Below, in pieces: positions 1 through 8,878 of a DNA stretch of 64,000 nt. The translations under genes and the position numbers were made by a program. The stretch's first letter is position 1, and every line of letters starts with the position of its first letter. Below the pieces are notes generated by a model. It saw nothing but the letters and a program-made list of their open reading frames with translations, did not search any database and was not told the origin of the DNA. The stretch spans positions 7,002,501 to 7,066,500 of the forward strand of contig NZ_JACHNC010000001.1 in NCBI RefSeq assembly GCF_014205215.1. Reading direction: 5' to 3'. The DNA comes from Actinoplanes lobatus (GTDB lineage Bacteria > Actinomycetota > Actinomycetes > Mycobacteriales > Micromonosporaceae).

Positions 1-2394
1 GTCCGAGGCGACGACGCCGCTGCGGTCCGGGCGGCGCTCCACCCCCTGCTGTCCCTGGCCCAGACCCTCACCTCCGACGACCGGTTCGCCGGCACCCGCC
101 TGGCCGTACTCACCCGCGAAGCCGTCGCGGTCGATGGCGAGCAGCGGCCGGCCGGGCTCGCCCACCGGGCCGTCTGGGGCTTCGTGCGGGCCCTGCAGGC
201 AGAGCATCCCGGCCGGTTCGTCCTCGCCGACGAGGACGGCGAGCCCGCCTCCCGGCGGGTGCTGGAGGCGGCCCTCGCGACCGGCGAGCCGCAGATCGCC
301 CTGCGCGCCGGCGTGGCATACCGCCCGGTGCTCGTCCACGACGAACCGGCCACCGTACTCACCCCGCCGGCCGGGGAGCCGCACTGGCGCCTCGACTTCG
401 TGGGCCGCAAGACCTTCGACGGCCTCGCCCTGGCGCCGTGGCCCGAGGCGGGCGCCGCGCTCGGGCCGGGCCAGATCCGGGTACGCATGCGGGCCGCCGG
501 CGTGAACTTCCGGGACGTCCTGCTGACCCTCGGCGTGATCGCGCCGTCGGTGGACGCCGACGCGGCCGGCCCGGGCCAGGGCGGCGAGGGGGCCGGTGTC
601 GTCATCGAGACCGGCCCCGGCGTGACCGCATGGCGAGCCGGCGACCGGGTGATGGGCCTGTTCGCCGGCGTCGGGCCGGTCTCGGTCACCGACCATCGGC
701 TGGTGTGCCGCATCCCCGGCGGCTGGTCCTTCGAACAGGCCGCCGCCGTGCCGGTGGCCTACCTGACCGCGTACCACGGCCTCGTGGACATCGCCGGCCT
801 CAGCGCCGGCGAGTCCGTCCTCGTGCACGCCGCGACCGGTGGCGTCGGCACCGCCGCGCTCGCGCTCGCCCGGCATCTGGGCGCCGACGTGTACGCGACG
901 GCGAGCCCGGCCAAGTGGGACGTCCTGCGCGCGGCCGGGCTGCCGGACGACCACATCGCCTCGTCGCGCACACTGGACTTCGTCCGCTTCGAGGGCGTCG
1001 ACGTGGTGCTCAACTCGCTGGCCGGGGAGTTCATCGACGCCTCGCTGGGCCTGCTGCGCGGCGGAGGCCGGTTCCTGGAGATGGGCAAGACCGCGCGGCT
1101 CGACCCCGCGGCGGTCGCCGCGGCGCATCCGGGTGTCATCTACCGGGCCTACGACGTACGGGACCCCGGGCCGGACCGGATCCGGGACATGCTCGCCGGC
1201 CTTCTCGACCTCTTCGACCGGGGGATCCTCGCACCGCCGCCGATCGCCACCTGGGACATCCGGCGGGCACCGGGCGCCTTCCGTCACCTCGGCGAGGCAC
1301 GGCACATCGGCAAGGTCGTGCTCACCCTCACCGGCGACGAGGTCTGGGACACCACCCGCGCGGTCCTGATCGTCGGCGGCCACGGCCGGCTCGGCCGGCT
1401 GGCCGCCCGCCACCTGGCCACCGCGCACGGCGTCCAGCGGCTCGTGCTGATGGGCCGGCACCTGCCGGAGCCCGGCAGCGCGGCCGCACGCGACATCGCC
1501 GACCTCGCCGCCGGCGGTACCGACGTGCGCAGCGTGGCCTGCGACGTCGCCGACCCCGGCGCCCTGGCGGCGGCACTCGACGGGCTCGGCAGCGACGGCA
1601 TACGCCTCGGCGGCATCGTGCACGCGGCGGGCGTCCTCGACGACGGTGTGCTCGCCGCCCTGACCCCCGAACGGCTCGAACGCGTCCTGCGGCCCAAGGT
1701 GGACGCGGCCCTCAACCTGCACGCCGCCACCCGTGGCATGGACCTGCGCCGGTTCGTCGTGTTCTCCTCCCTCGCCGGCACGCTGGGCACCGCCGGGCAG
1801 GCCGGCTACGCCGCCGGCAACGCCTTCCTGGACGGCCTCATGGAGCTGCGGCGAGCGCAGGGACAGCCGGGCACCTCGATCGTCTGGGGCCTGTGGCGCG
1901 GCGACGGCGCCGACGGCGGCATGGGCGGCGCCCTGACCGGGGCCGACATCGCCCGCATGGCCCGGACCGGAGTGGTGGCGCTCTCCGACGAGCAGGGTCT
2001 CGAACTGCTCGACGCCGCGATCCGCCGGGACCCGCCCACCGCCGTCGCGGCCGCCTGGGCACTCGGCGACGTGGCCCCCTCGCCGATGCTGCGCGACCTC
2101 GTACGCCCCCGGGCCGCCGAACCGGAGCCACCGTCCGGCACCCCGGCCGACACGCTCATCGACGTCGTACGCCGAGAGACCGCCGTCGTGCTGGGCCACC
2201 CGTCCGGTCTGGCGGTCGAACCCCACACGCCCTTCGACCGCATCGGCCTCGACTCACTCGCCGTGGTGGAACTGCGCAACCGCATCGCCGCCGCGACCGG
2301 GACCCGGCTACCGGCCACCTTCATCTACGACTGGCCGACCCCAGCACACCTGGCCGATCATCTCGGCCGACTGGCCCAGGAGGCGACGTGCTGA
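1..2394 (+). CDS. Type I modular polyketide synthase, C-terminal part (ER-KR-ACP)
   Basis: The reading frame is open from base 1, so the 5' part lies outside the window. Domains in order are the end of a KR structural or linker region, an MDR-type enoyl reductase with NADPH loop HAATGGVGTAALALA (about codon 276), a ketoreductase with the Rossmann motif GGHGRLG (about codon 459) and active-site YAAGNAF, and an acyl carrier protein with GLDSL, whose phosphopantetheine Ser codon is at 2254. The KR carries the LDD motif (HAAGVLDDG), which in this family marks a B-type reductase giving a D-hydroxyl. No thioesterase domain follows the ACP, so release or transfer of the chain must use another protein. 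It overlaps the next gene by 7 bases. The product is unknown because the upstream modules are missing. Confidence 0.95.
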   Translation, partial: VRGDDAAAVRAALHPLLSLAQTLTSDDRFAGTRLAVLTREAVAVDGEQRPAGLAHRAVWGFVRALQAEHPGRFVLADEDGEPASRRVLEAALATGEPQIALRAGVAYRPVLVHDEPATVLTPPAGEPHWRLDFVGRKTFDGLALAPWPEAGAALGPGQIRVRMRAAGVNFRDVLLTLGVIAPSVDADAAGPGQGGEGAGVVIETGPGVTAWRAGDRVMGLFAGVGPVSVTDHRLVCRIPGGWSFEQAAAVPVAYLTAYHGLVDIAGLSAGESVLVHAATGGVGTAALALARHLGADVYATASPAKWDVLRAAGLPDDHIASSRTLDFVRFEGVDVVLNSLAGEFIDASLGLLRGGGRFLEMGKTARLDPAAVAAAHPGVIYRAYDVRDPGPDRIRDMLAGLLDLFDRGILAPPPIATWDIRRAPGAFRHLGEARHIGKVVLTLTGDEVWDTTRAVLIVGGHGRLGRLAARHLATAHGVQRLVLMGRHLPEPGSAAARDIADLAAGGTDVRSVACDVADPGALAAALDGLGSDGIRLGGIVHAAGVLDDGVLAALTPERLERVLRPKVDAALNLHAATRGMDLRRFVVFSSLAGTLGTAGQAGYAAGNAFLDGLMELRRAQGQPGTSIVWGLWRGDGADGGMGGALTGADIARMARTGVVALSDEQGLELLDAAIRRDPPTAVAAAWALGDVAPSPMLRDLVRPRAAEPEPPSGTPADTLIDVVRRETAVVLGHPSGLAVEPHTPFDRIGLDSLAVVELRNRIAAATGTRLPATFIYDWPTPAHLADHLGRLAQEATC

Positions 2395-4301
2395 ACGTGG
2401 AGAACACGCCGATCCGGACCGTCCACCCCCGGCCGGCCGCCCCGGCGCGGCTGGCCTGCTTCCCGCACGCGGGCGGCAGCGCCGACGCCTTCACCGCCCT
2501 CGCCGCGGCCTTGGCCGCCTCCGTCGCCACCTCCTTCGCCGCCGACGTGGAGACCCTCACCTTCCAGTACCCGGGCCGCCGGGAACGCGCGGCACAACCG
2601 TGCGCCACGGACATCGCCGCGCTCGCCGCCGAGGCGGCCGGCGCGCTGTCGTCCCGCCTCGACCGCCCGCTGTACCTGCTCGGCCACAGCATGGGCGCCC
2701 TCGTCGCGTTCGAGACCGCGCGGCTGCTGGAAAGCGAGGGTACGGTCACCGGGGTCTTCGTCTCGGCCGCCAGGCCGCCCGGCGACGACTGGGCGGAACC
2801 CGATCTCGACACGATGGACGACGCGGCGGTGATCGCCGAGCTGCGCCGGCTCGGCGGCGTCCCCGAGGCCCTGCTGGCCGAGGCCGACGTTGTCGCGGAG
2901 ATTCTGCGCCTGCTGCGGGCCGACCATCGGGCGCTGCGCCGGTACGCGTGCCCGCCCGGCGCCACGCTCCGCGCACCGGTGACCGTCCTGCTCGCCGACG
3001 CCGACCCCAAGAACTCACCGGAGCAGGTCGGCCGCTGGGCCCGGCACACCACCGGCGGCTGCGACACCGTGCTGCTGTCCGGCGGCCATTTCGCGTTGCT
3101 GGCACCCGGTTCCACGGCGGCCGCGATCCTGGCAGACCGCATGCGTCCCGCGCCCGCCGGCCTGGTCCGCGACATCTACCTCGCCGGCCTCGGGGGCAGC
3201 ACCCCCCGGCTGACCACCGACCTGACAGCCCTGGAAGACCTGGCCCGCCCGGTCCTGACGCCGGCCGCCCTCGGCTACGTCACCGGCGACGCCGGAACCG
3301 GTGAGACCGGCCGGGCCAACCGGGCCGCCTACACCCGCCGGCGCCTGCTGCCCCGCATGCTGCGCGGCGCCGACCGCCGCGACCTGAGCGTCACCGTTCT
3401 CGGGCAGCGCCTGCCGGTGCCGGTGCTGCTGGCCCCCGTGGCCGCCCAGACCCTGGTGCACCCCGACGGCGAGCTGGCGTCGATCCGCGGCGCGGCCGAC
3501 GCCGGCGTCCCGTTCGTCCTGTCCACCTGCGCGTCGCACTCCCTCGAGGAGGCCGCCGCCGCGGCCGGCCCGCAGCCGAGGTGGTTCCAGCTCTACCTGC
3601 CCGGCGACCGTGCCCTGGCCGAGTCCTTGGTCCGCCGCGCCGAGCGCCACGGATACTCGGCCATCGTGCTGACCGTGGACGCGCCGACCTTCGGCTACCG
3701 TCCCACCGACCTGGACCGCGGCTACCTGCCCTTCCTGCACGGCGCCGGCATCGCGAACTTCACCGCCGACCCGGTCTTCCGGGCCGCGCTGCCGCACAAC
3801 CACGACACCCGCGCCGTCCTCCAGCACTGGGCCGAGGTGTTCGCCAACCCCGGCCTGAACTGGGACGACCTGCCGTGGCTGCGGACCGTCACCTCGCTGC
3901 CGATCCTGCTCAAGGGAATCCTGCACCCGGCCGACGCCCGGCGCGCGCTGGACCAGGGCGCGGTGGACGGCCTGATCGTCTCCAACCACGGCGGACGCCA
4001 GCTCGACGGGTCGGTGGCCGCCCTGGACGCCCTTCCCGCCGTACGGGCCGCGGTGGGCGACGCCGTGCCGATCCTCACCGACTCCGGAGTCCGAACCGGC
4101 AGCGACGTCGTCAAGGCGCTGGCGCTGGGCGCGGACGCCGTCCTGCTGGGCCGACCGTACCTCTACGGGCTGGCCCTCGACGGCCGGGCCGGCGTGGCCC
4201 ACGTGCTGCGCTGTCTGCTCGCCGACCTCGACCTGGCCCTCGCCCTCACCGGCTGCACCCGCATCGCGGACGTCACCACCGACCTCCTCGGGGATGCCTG
4301 A
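2388..4301 (+). CDS. Type II thioesterase fused to FMN-dependent 2-hydroxyacid oxidase
   Basis: One uninterrupted frame of 637 residues. Residues 1-250 form an alpha/beta-hydrolase of the type II (editing) thioesterase family: FPHAGG near residue 25, nucleophile GHSMG with Ser101, and catalytic His234 in GGHF. From about residue 255 to the end is an FMN-dependent alpha-hydroxyacid dehydrogenase/lactate monooxygenase fold: WFQLYLP, TVDAP, LLKGI, the catalytic His534 in SNHGGRQLDG, and the FMN-phosphate segment DSGVRTGSDV...GADAVLLGRP. The GTG start at 2388 has AGGAGG at 2378-2383 and overlaps the PKS stop, so the genes are translationally coupled. Editing thioesterases remove misloaded acyl groups from carrier proteins. 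The oxidase half should turn a 2-hydroxy acid into a 2-oxo acid or a decarboxylated product. Both halves are normally separate proteins and the linker here is only a few residues. An ATG at 3141 could start the oxidase alone. Confidence 0.88.
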   Translation: MLNVENTPIRTVHPRPAAPARLACFPHAGGSADAFTALAAALAASVATSFAADVETLTFQYPGRRERAAQPCATDIAALAAEAAGALSSRLDRPLYLLGHSMGALVAFETARLLESEGTVTGVFVSAARPPGDDWAEPDLDTMDDAAVIAELRRLGGVPEALLAEADVVAEILRLLRADHRALRRYACPPGATLRAPVTVLLADADPKNSPEQVGRWARHTTGGCDTVLLSGGHFALLAPGSTAAAILADRMRPAPAGLVRDIYLAGLGGSTPRLTTDLTALEDLARPVLTPAALGYVTGDAGTGETGRANRAAYTRRRLLPRMLRGADRRDLSVTVLGQRLPVPVLLAPVAAQTLVHPDGELASIRGAADAGVPFVLSTCASHSLEEAAAAAGPQPRWFQLYLPGDRALAESLVRRAERHGYSAIVLTVDAPTFGYRPTDLDRGYLPFLHGAGIANFTADPVFRAALPHNHDTRAVLQHWAEVFANPGLNWDDLPWLRTVTSLPILLKGILHPADARRALDQGAVDGLIVSNHGGRQLDGSVAALDALPAVRAAVGDAVPILTDSGVRTGSDVVKALALGADAVLLGRPYLYGLALDGRAGVAHVLRCLLADLDLALALTGCTRIADVTTDLLGDA

Positions 4302-4828
4302 CACCGGCGACGCTCGATCATGCGTACGGTCCTCCTGATGTGGACGTGCATCGGGCCTGCGTGCCCGCGCCCAACCGACCCTGGCGATGTTCGTTCTCAC
4401 CGCCCCGGCCGGCCCCGTCTCATCAGGAGGTTTCCAGGTCGCCGACCGGCAATCGCGCTGATCGAGCGAACCAAACCCGCCCGTCGCAGGAACGCCCCAC
4501 CTCGCCCACGGCGAGGGCTCAGCCCCGGGGTGAACGAGCGGCGGGCACGCGGCCCCTTCGTCCGACTCTTGAGGGCGCCCAGGTACGGAGAGCCGCCAGC
4601 GCAAAGATGGCTGTTGGCAAAGACGTCAACTTCGTGCTCCTGCTCATCGACCTGTCAAGAGAGCGGGTTGGCACCGAAGACTCGCCCATCGACCGGGAAG
4701 CACGTCAAGTGATTTGCCCAGCCCCCGGCGGCGCTGACCGGGCGCATTGTCATGCCGATGATCGGGCGGTGGGCTGAGACGCTAATTGGTCCTGATGTGG
4801 TCCGGACGCCGCTTCTAGACTTCCGGTC
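4302..4828. other. Intergenic stretch after the PKS operon
   Basis: About 527 bases without a convincing gene. A 56-codon frame from ATG 4607 to 4777 lacks a ribosome site and recognisable motifs, so I do not call it. No strong terminator hairpin is visible directly after the thioesterase-oxidase gene. The last bases hold the probable promoter of the next gene. Confidence 0.5.
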
Positions 4829-5071
4829 ATGTCTCGAGATCCCGAAAACGAAGATGTTGAGATTGTCGTCTGGCGGGACGGCAACGGAGTCTGGCGTTGC
4901 AACGTCAACATCGATCATGGGCACCGGCAGAAGCTTCTAGAGACTGGAGCGTTGGAACTTGCCGCTAGCGACGACGTGACCTTGCAGGTCGTGGCGCTCA
5001 ATCCACTGCCGCGAGACACGATCCATATTGAGCACCTGCGCGTCTCACTGCCTGTTGAGCGAGTGATCTAG
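4829..5071 (+). CDS. Small hypothetical protein, probably leaderless
   Basis: An 80-residue acidic protein with no family I recognise. The pattern of short strand-like segments (VEIVVWRDGNGVWRCNV, LELAASDDVTLQVVALNP) suggests a small beta-rich domain. No Shine-Dalgarno sequence precedes the ATG. Instead a TAGACT -10 hexamer lies at 4816-4821, seven bases before the ATG, which is the usual spacing for leaderless transcripts in actinobacteria. It stands alone between the PKS operon and a minus-strand acetyltransferase. Its lower GC and single-gene setting match the accessory stretch that follows. Confidence 0.6.
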   Translation: MSRDPENEDVEIVVWRDGNGVWRCNVNIDHGHRQKLLETGALELAASDDVTLQVVALNPLPRDTIHIEHLRVSLPVERVI

Positions 5072-5236
5072 CGCCGTACGATCTGGGGCCAGCCAGCCCA
5101 AGGAAGGCATCCGCTTCTGCCGCCATCATCGCGCGTCCGTTCGGCACCCGCCGGTTACGGTCGGTGTCGTTCGGGCCTGATTGGTGTCCACTTCCCGAGT
5201 CAGTACGCGCTGGGCGCTGTTGTCCTGTGCGGCCTG

Positions 5237-5716
5237 TTAGTGCTTGAACGGCTGACGCTCAAGCCACACTGCGTCTGGCCAGCCTGGCTGATCGTTCGCC
5301 TCGCGGCGAATCTCAACGAATCCGTGTCTAGCGTAAAAGCCGGCCGCCCGTGCATTGCCGTCGGTGTACTCAAGCCGCACCGGGAGGCCACCGGCGACCT
5401 CCATCAACTCTGTGATCAGCGCCGCGCCGACCCCTGTGCCTTGTACCTCAGGCACGGCGTACAGCTTCCAAATGACCGGGATCTCAGGGCGGAGGTCGAT
5501 GTTTCCGGTACCGACGACCGCTTTGCCGCTATCGGCCACGAGCACGGTGGTGGTCTCCAGGCTCCGCTCGATCGCTTCGACCGACCACCAGGTCGCCAGG
5601 CCGTCGGCAATGTACTCGGCACCGGCGAACTCATACGTCGCAGGCCACGTGCGCCGACCGACGGAAATGATCGCTTGGACATCGCCTCGGTTGGCCCTAC
5701 GGATCTTCACGGACAT
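5237..5716 (-). CDS. GNAT-family N-acetyltransferase
   Basis: A 159-residue single-domain GNAT acyltransferase that should move an acetyl group from acetyl-CoA to an amine. The start is placed at MSVKIRRANRGDV, which fits the family's first strand, and AGGA lies about nine bases upstream. Longer in-frame extensions have unnatural composition. The acetyl-CoA loop is seen in LYAVPEVQGTGVGAALITEL, matching the Q/RxxGxG/A motif, followed by LEYTDGNARAAGFYARHGF, the usual C-terminal strand-helix-strand with a Tyr. The substrate cannot be read from the sequence. It is a single gene with a spacer of about 280 bases before the next minus-strand gene. Confidence 0.85.
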   Translation of the reverse strand: MSVKIRRANRGDVQAIISVGRRTWPATYEFAGAEYIADGLATWWSVEAIERSLETTTVLVADSGKAVVGTGNIDLRPEIPVIWKLYAVPEVQGTGVGAALITELMEVAGGLPVRLEYTDGNARAAGFYARHGFVEIRREANDQPGWPDAVWLERQPFKH

Positions 5717-5778
5717 ACCTACATCCTGCCGTCTGCCGCAAGGGACGCCCGGCCCGCACTGCCGGTATGGCCAGTGTG

Positions 5779-5878
5779 CGGATCTGCCGCCGAGAGCGAA
5801 CGCTTGACGACCCCAGCCGGTCACGTCGGGTTACCGTCAACCTGCCTCGGTAGATGCACGCTCGTCCGATGAGCGGGT
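5779..5878 (+). repeat. Diverged intergenic repeat, copy 1
   Basis: About 100 bases resembling 8359-8456 in the same orientation with scattered substitutions. The best-kept block is GATGCACGCTCGT (5853-5865 and 8430-8442), followed in both by a variant of GATGAGCGGGT. It lies upstream of the acetyltransferase gene. No coding function is seen. Confidence 0.55.
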
Positions 5879-5999
5879 ATCGGGCAATGACCGCATTGCT
5901 GTCGGTCAGCTGGCATTCCGCGACTGCTGCACGCCGGACCTACTGGTCGGTCATGATCGGAACTCATCGGTGGGACTGGACTCTCGGTTGCTGTCCCCG

Positions 6000-7189
6000 C
6001 TACCGGGCCTTCCGCTGGGAGAAGACTTCGGCGTCGACGTAGCGGCCGGAGAGCCGACCGGCCTCGTGAATTTCGTCGACGGTCATCCGTGGTGTGATCG
6101 CGTGGGCGGCGTGCACGCCGTCGGCGTTGCCGACCTCCAGCAGCTTCAAGTACCAGCGCAGCGCCTGTATCAGGTCGACGGGCCCGCCGAAGCCGTCGCG
6201 GTGCCAGTCGGCGGCGGCTCGCATGGCGCCCTGGTGGCCACCGTGCGCCGCGCGAACATACCAGTTCAGGGCCTCTTCGTCCTGGTCCAGCGCGCTGAGC
6301 CGGTCGCCCAGCACGGGATAAGCTGCGCTGATTCCCTTCTCCGCAGCGACTCGCAGCCATCCCACGGCGTCCGGGTGGTCGCCGAGGACCGATGCCAGGT
6401 TCAAGGCAGCCCACGCGTCGCCGGCCTCGGCAGCCGCGCGGTACAGAGCGGCGGCCCGCATCTGATCCTCCTTGACGCCGGTGCCGTGGGCCAGCAGGAA
6501 GCCGTACGACCGCTGGGCGATCGGATCGTGTTGCGCCGCGGACGCTGCCAGCAGCCGCGCACCCTCGGCCGGTGCGCCGAGGAAGAACGCCAGAATGACG
6601 CCGCGCATCGTGCGTTCCCGCGTCACGTTCTCGGACAACCGCGGCGCCAGCAACGCCAGCTCCCGCTCCGCCGGCTCGAAACCCTCGCGGGCTGCCTCGG
6701 CATACCAGTGGGCTGCCTCGGCCAGGTCCATCTTGTGATAGGCGAACAGCGTCCCGAGATCGTGAAAGGCGCGGGTGTCGCCGCCGGCAGCCGCGGCCCG
6801 CCACTGCGCCTCGGCCACATCATTGTTGACGGGCACACCCTGCCCGGTCGCGTACATGATTCCGATCATCCGCCGGGCATCATTGTCACCGAGTTCGACG
6901 GCCCGCTCGTACCAGCGCAGCGCGGCCGGGTAGTCGTCGTGACCGGCATGCCAGGCGCCCAGGTTGTAGGCAGCCTCGCCGTTGCCCAGTGCGGCCGCCC
7001 GCTCGTAGAACCCCGGCTTGCTTGCATCGTCGGCGAGTTGCCCGAGTGCCAGCAGCGCCCGCCGTCGTCGCCGGCCCGCTCCAGGTGTGCGCGCGCAGCC
7101 ACCGGATCCCGCCGCTGGATCGCCATCATCCCGAGGTCGTACTCCTGCCAAGCCACGCGGACATTGTGCGAGGCCGCCAGATGCCCCAC
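6000..7189 (-). pseudogene. Sel1/TPR repeat protein with a frameshift near 7060
   Basis: Most of the frame (about 6000-7058) encodes tandem Sel1-like alpha-helical repeats of about 35 residues, for example GNGEAAYNLGAWHAGHDDYPAALRWYERA, GDNDARRMIGIMYATGQGVPVNN and GDAWAALNLASVLGD (each family-typical A..LG.....G). Such repeats form protein-binding solenoids. The natural N-terminus, starting at GTG 7189 (MGHLAASHNVRVAWQEYDLG), is in another frame, and the two join only if one base is lost or two are gained in a GC-rich run at 7058-7062. Read without a shift, the N-terminus of the repeat frame is an unlikely Arg/Gly-rich run. This is either a recent frameshift or a sequencing error. The partner proteins are unknown. 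Confidence 0.7.
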
Positions 7190-7323
7190 GAGGGTAGGGG
7201 TGGTGTCTCCCCTCCGAAGAGCGGCGAGCGTGGCGAGGACGACTTCAACGCCACACTGCGATGTCGATGCTCGCCCTCGTGGGCGGGCCTCGAACTGTCA
7301 GCCGCATATCGCGCAGTGTCTGA

Positions 7324-7530
7324 TCAAGCGAGGTGGTCGCAGTACGGCGAGCAAGTGCGCCCGAGGCCGTGGCCAAGATCCCGAAGAAGGTTTCCGAGGC
7401 GTTCGGCCTCTTCTACGCGTGGCGGGCTGATGGTGGCACCAGCCGCGATATGTTCTCCGACTTCATACAACGTTGCATACAAATCCTCGGCGGTCGCTCG
7501 GTCAAGCTGCAGCGTGATGTCGTCCGGCAC
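7324..7530 (-). CDS. Small hypothetical protein
   Basis: A 68-residue frame starting at GTG 7530. It has an N-terminal strand (DDITLQLD) followed by two amphipathic helices (ATAEDLYATLYEVGEHIAAG, VEEAERLGNLLRDLGHGLG) and a short Cys-containing tail (RTCSPYCDH). The residue pattern looks like a folded small protein rather than a chance frame, but I recognise no family and the ribosome site is weak. The neighbours are single minus-strand genes and decayed genes. Confidence 0.5.
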   Translation of the reverse strand: MPDDITLQLDRATAEDLYATLYEVGEHIAAGATISPPRVEEAERLGNLLRDLGHGLGRTCSPYCDHLA

Positions 7531-7656
7531 GCGACGAAGTTACTCTCACGCCGCCGGTCGTGCGTGGTGGCCGGCGTAGTTGTCATGGTCGGTATGGTTC
7601 GGTTTCGGTTGCCGACCGAGCGTGGGCTGCCCGGATCAGGCTGCCATCATGACGGG

Positions 7657-8318
7657 GTGACGTCGGTGCCGGAAAGTATGCCGTTTCGGTGGGATCTGAT
7701 CACGCCGGATCAGCCGGGGATCGGATCCGGCCGGCGCTGGCGTCGTCGTCCGTTGACACCCGCTGAGGTCGCGCAGGGCCGCCGGTTCCTGGAGACGGTC
7801 GGATTGACGCCGTACGCGCCGGGACCGCCCGGCGGTCCTGGTCGATGTCGTTTACGAGGGCGAGACGTTCACCGAGTTGTTCACGCTGATCCGGGACTGG
7901 ATCGAGCAGGAACGTGAGCCGTGGCCGGTCATCCGGTGCAAGCTGTGCTTCGTTGGGGTCACCATCCGCCGCAGGACCAGTCCGAACACCGAGCGGTGGC
8001 AGCAGCATCCCGCCTGGACCCGGACGCTGCCCGCCTCTGCGGTGGTCAACGTGTCGCTCGACCCGGGAGTCTGGTCGTACTTCGGGGATCACCAGGTGAA
8101 GCTGACCCGTTCGTTACGCCCGGACCGATGGACCGCCGAGGCCGAAGGCCCCGGCCGGGACGAGCGCACCCGGCAGGCCCTCGTCGAGGCAGCGGCACTG
8201 GTCGCCTACGGTCGCAGCCCGGTCGGCCGGCAAGGTGTGGCCCGCGCCGTTCGGCCGCGACCCCGCACTCCGCCAGTCGTGGCTACGTACCCTGGTCACC
8301 AGCCTGACCACAGGTTGA
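7657..8318 (+). pseudogene. Remnant of a conserved actinobacterial protein (internal deletion, two frameshifts)
   Basis: The pieces read as one protein only across three frames. The start GTG 7657 gives VTSVPESMPFRWDLITPDQ, then the sequence jumps to PLTPAEVAQGRRFLETVGL. The frame changes near 7821-7834 to give VLVDVVYEGETFTELFTLIRDW...WTRTLPASAVVNVSLDPGVWSYFGDHQVKLTRS. It changes again near 8249 to FGRDPALRQSWLRTLV and a TGA at 8316. From memory, an intact actinomycete family has this order of blocks plus about 80-100 further residues after the first block, so a deletion is likely too. Function is unknown. The remnant marks this area as decaying. Confidence 0.6.
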
Positions 8319-8358
8319 GTTCCGGCTACCCGCCAGGCGCCGTCGGCATTGACGGATG

Positions 8359-8456
8359 CGCGGATTCGCCGTCGAAGGCGACCGCTCGACGCCCCGAGCA
8401 GTCACGTCGCGTAACCGCCTACCTTGGTTGATGCACGCTCGTGCCGAGGAGCGGGT
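8359..8456 (+). repeat. Diverged intergenic repeat, copy 2
   Basis: Counterpart of 5779-5878. It begins just after the stop of the decayed gene and shares GATGCACGCTCGT and a following GAG(C)GGGT block. It may belong to the same family as the CTCATCTGCCG elements near 14267, 16521, 17086 and 17723. Confidence 0.5.
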
Positions 8457-8475
8457 GGTGAGTGGGGCCAAGGAA

Positions 8476-8820
8476 TCAAGCAGGCCTGATGTCGAGCAGG
8501 TCGGGCATTGGAAGTTCGTCTGGATCCGTCTCCTCGACGCTGACCCACTCGATGCCGCCGAGCAGTTCCCCGCGTTGCTGGTCCTCGATCGTGTAAAGGA
8601 ACAGGCCGCCATTGGAGCCTCGAACGCCCGCATTGACTCGTATCTCCATCCCGAGCCCGCGACCATGCTGGAAATCGATGGACGGGCACCCGCAGCCGCA
8701 CGTGTCGACGACGACCACTTCCGCCGCCTGGCGCCGCAAGGTTTCCACGTCAGGGAAATCAACCGCCAGCAGTGCCTCAAGCACAGCTCGCTCTCGCTGC
8801 GTCAGCGGCCTGGCATCCAT
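8476..8820 (-). CDS. Conserved hypothetical protein with CGCGC motif
   Basis: A 114-residue protein. The N-terminal helix pair (LTQRERAVLEALLAVDFPDVETLRRQA) is followed by VVVVDTCGCGCPSIDF, a tight Cys cluster that could bind a metal or reflect a buried turn, then a beta-rich part (MEIRVNAG, GLFLYTIED, LLGGIEWVSVEE). It ends in an acidic tail (TDPDELPMPDLL). I recall similar small actinomycete proteins but no function. IS110 copy A begins 45 bases upstream of its start, so its native promoter may have been cut or replaced. Confidence 0.75.
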   Translation of the reverse strand: MDARPLTQRERAVLEALLAVDFPDVETLRRQAAEVVVVDTCGCGCPSIDFQHGRGLGMEIRVNAGVRGSNGGLFLYTIEDQQRGELLGGIEWVSVEETDPDELPMPDLLDIRPA

Positions 8821-8878
8821 GCCGTGATCATCTCATCAGCGACTGGGGGTCAACATCCGCTATTGGCACCCCTCTGTG

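Noticed and set aside
438..2387. N-terminal extension of the thioesterase-oxidase frame into the PKS
   Set aside because: The composition is Arg/Pro-rich shadow of the PKS. A good ribosome site precedes GTG 2388.
4607..4777. 56-codon plus-strand frame in the spacer after the PKS operon
   Set aside because: No ribosome site, no promoter at leaderless distance and no family resemblance.
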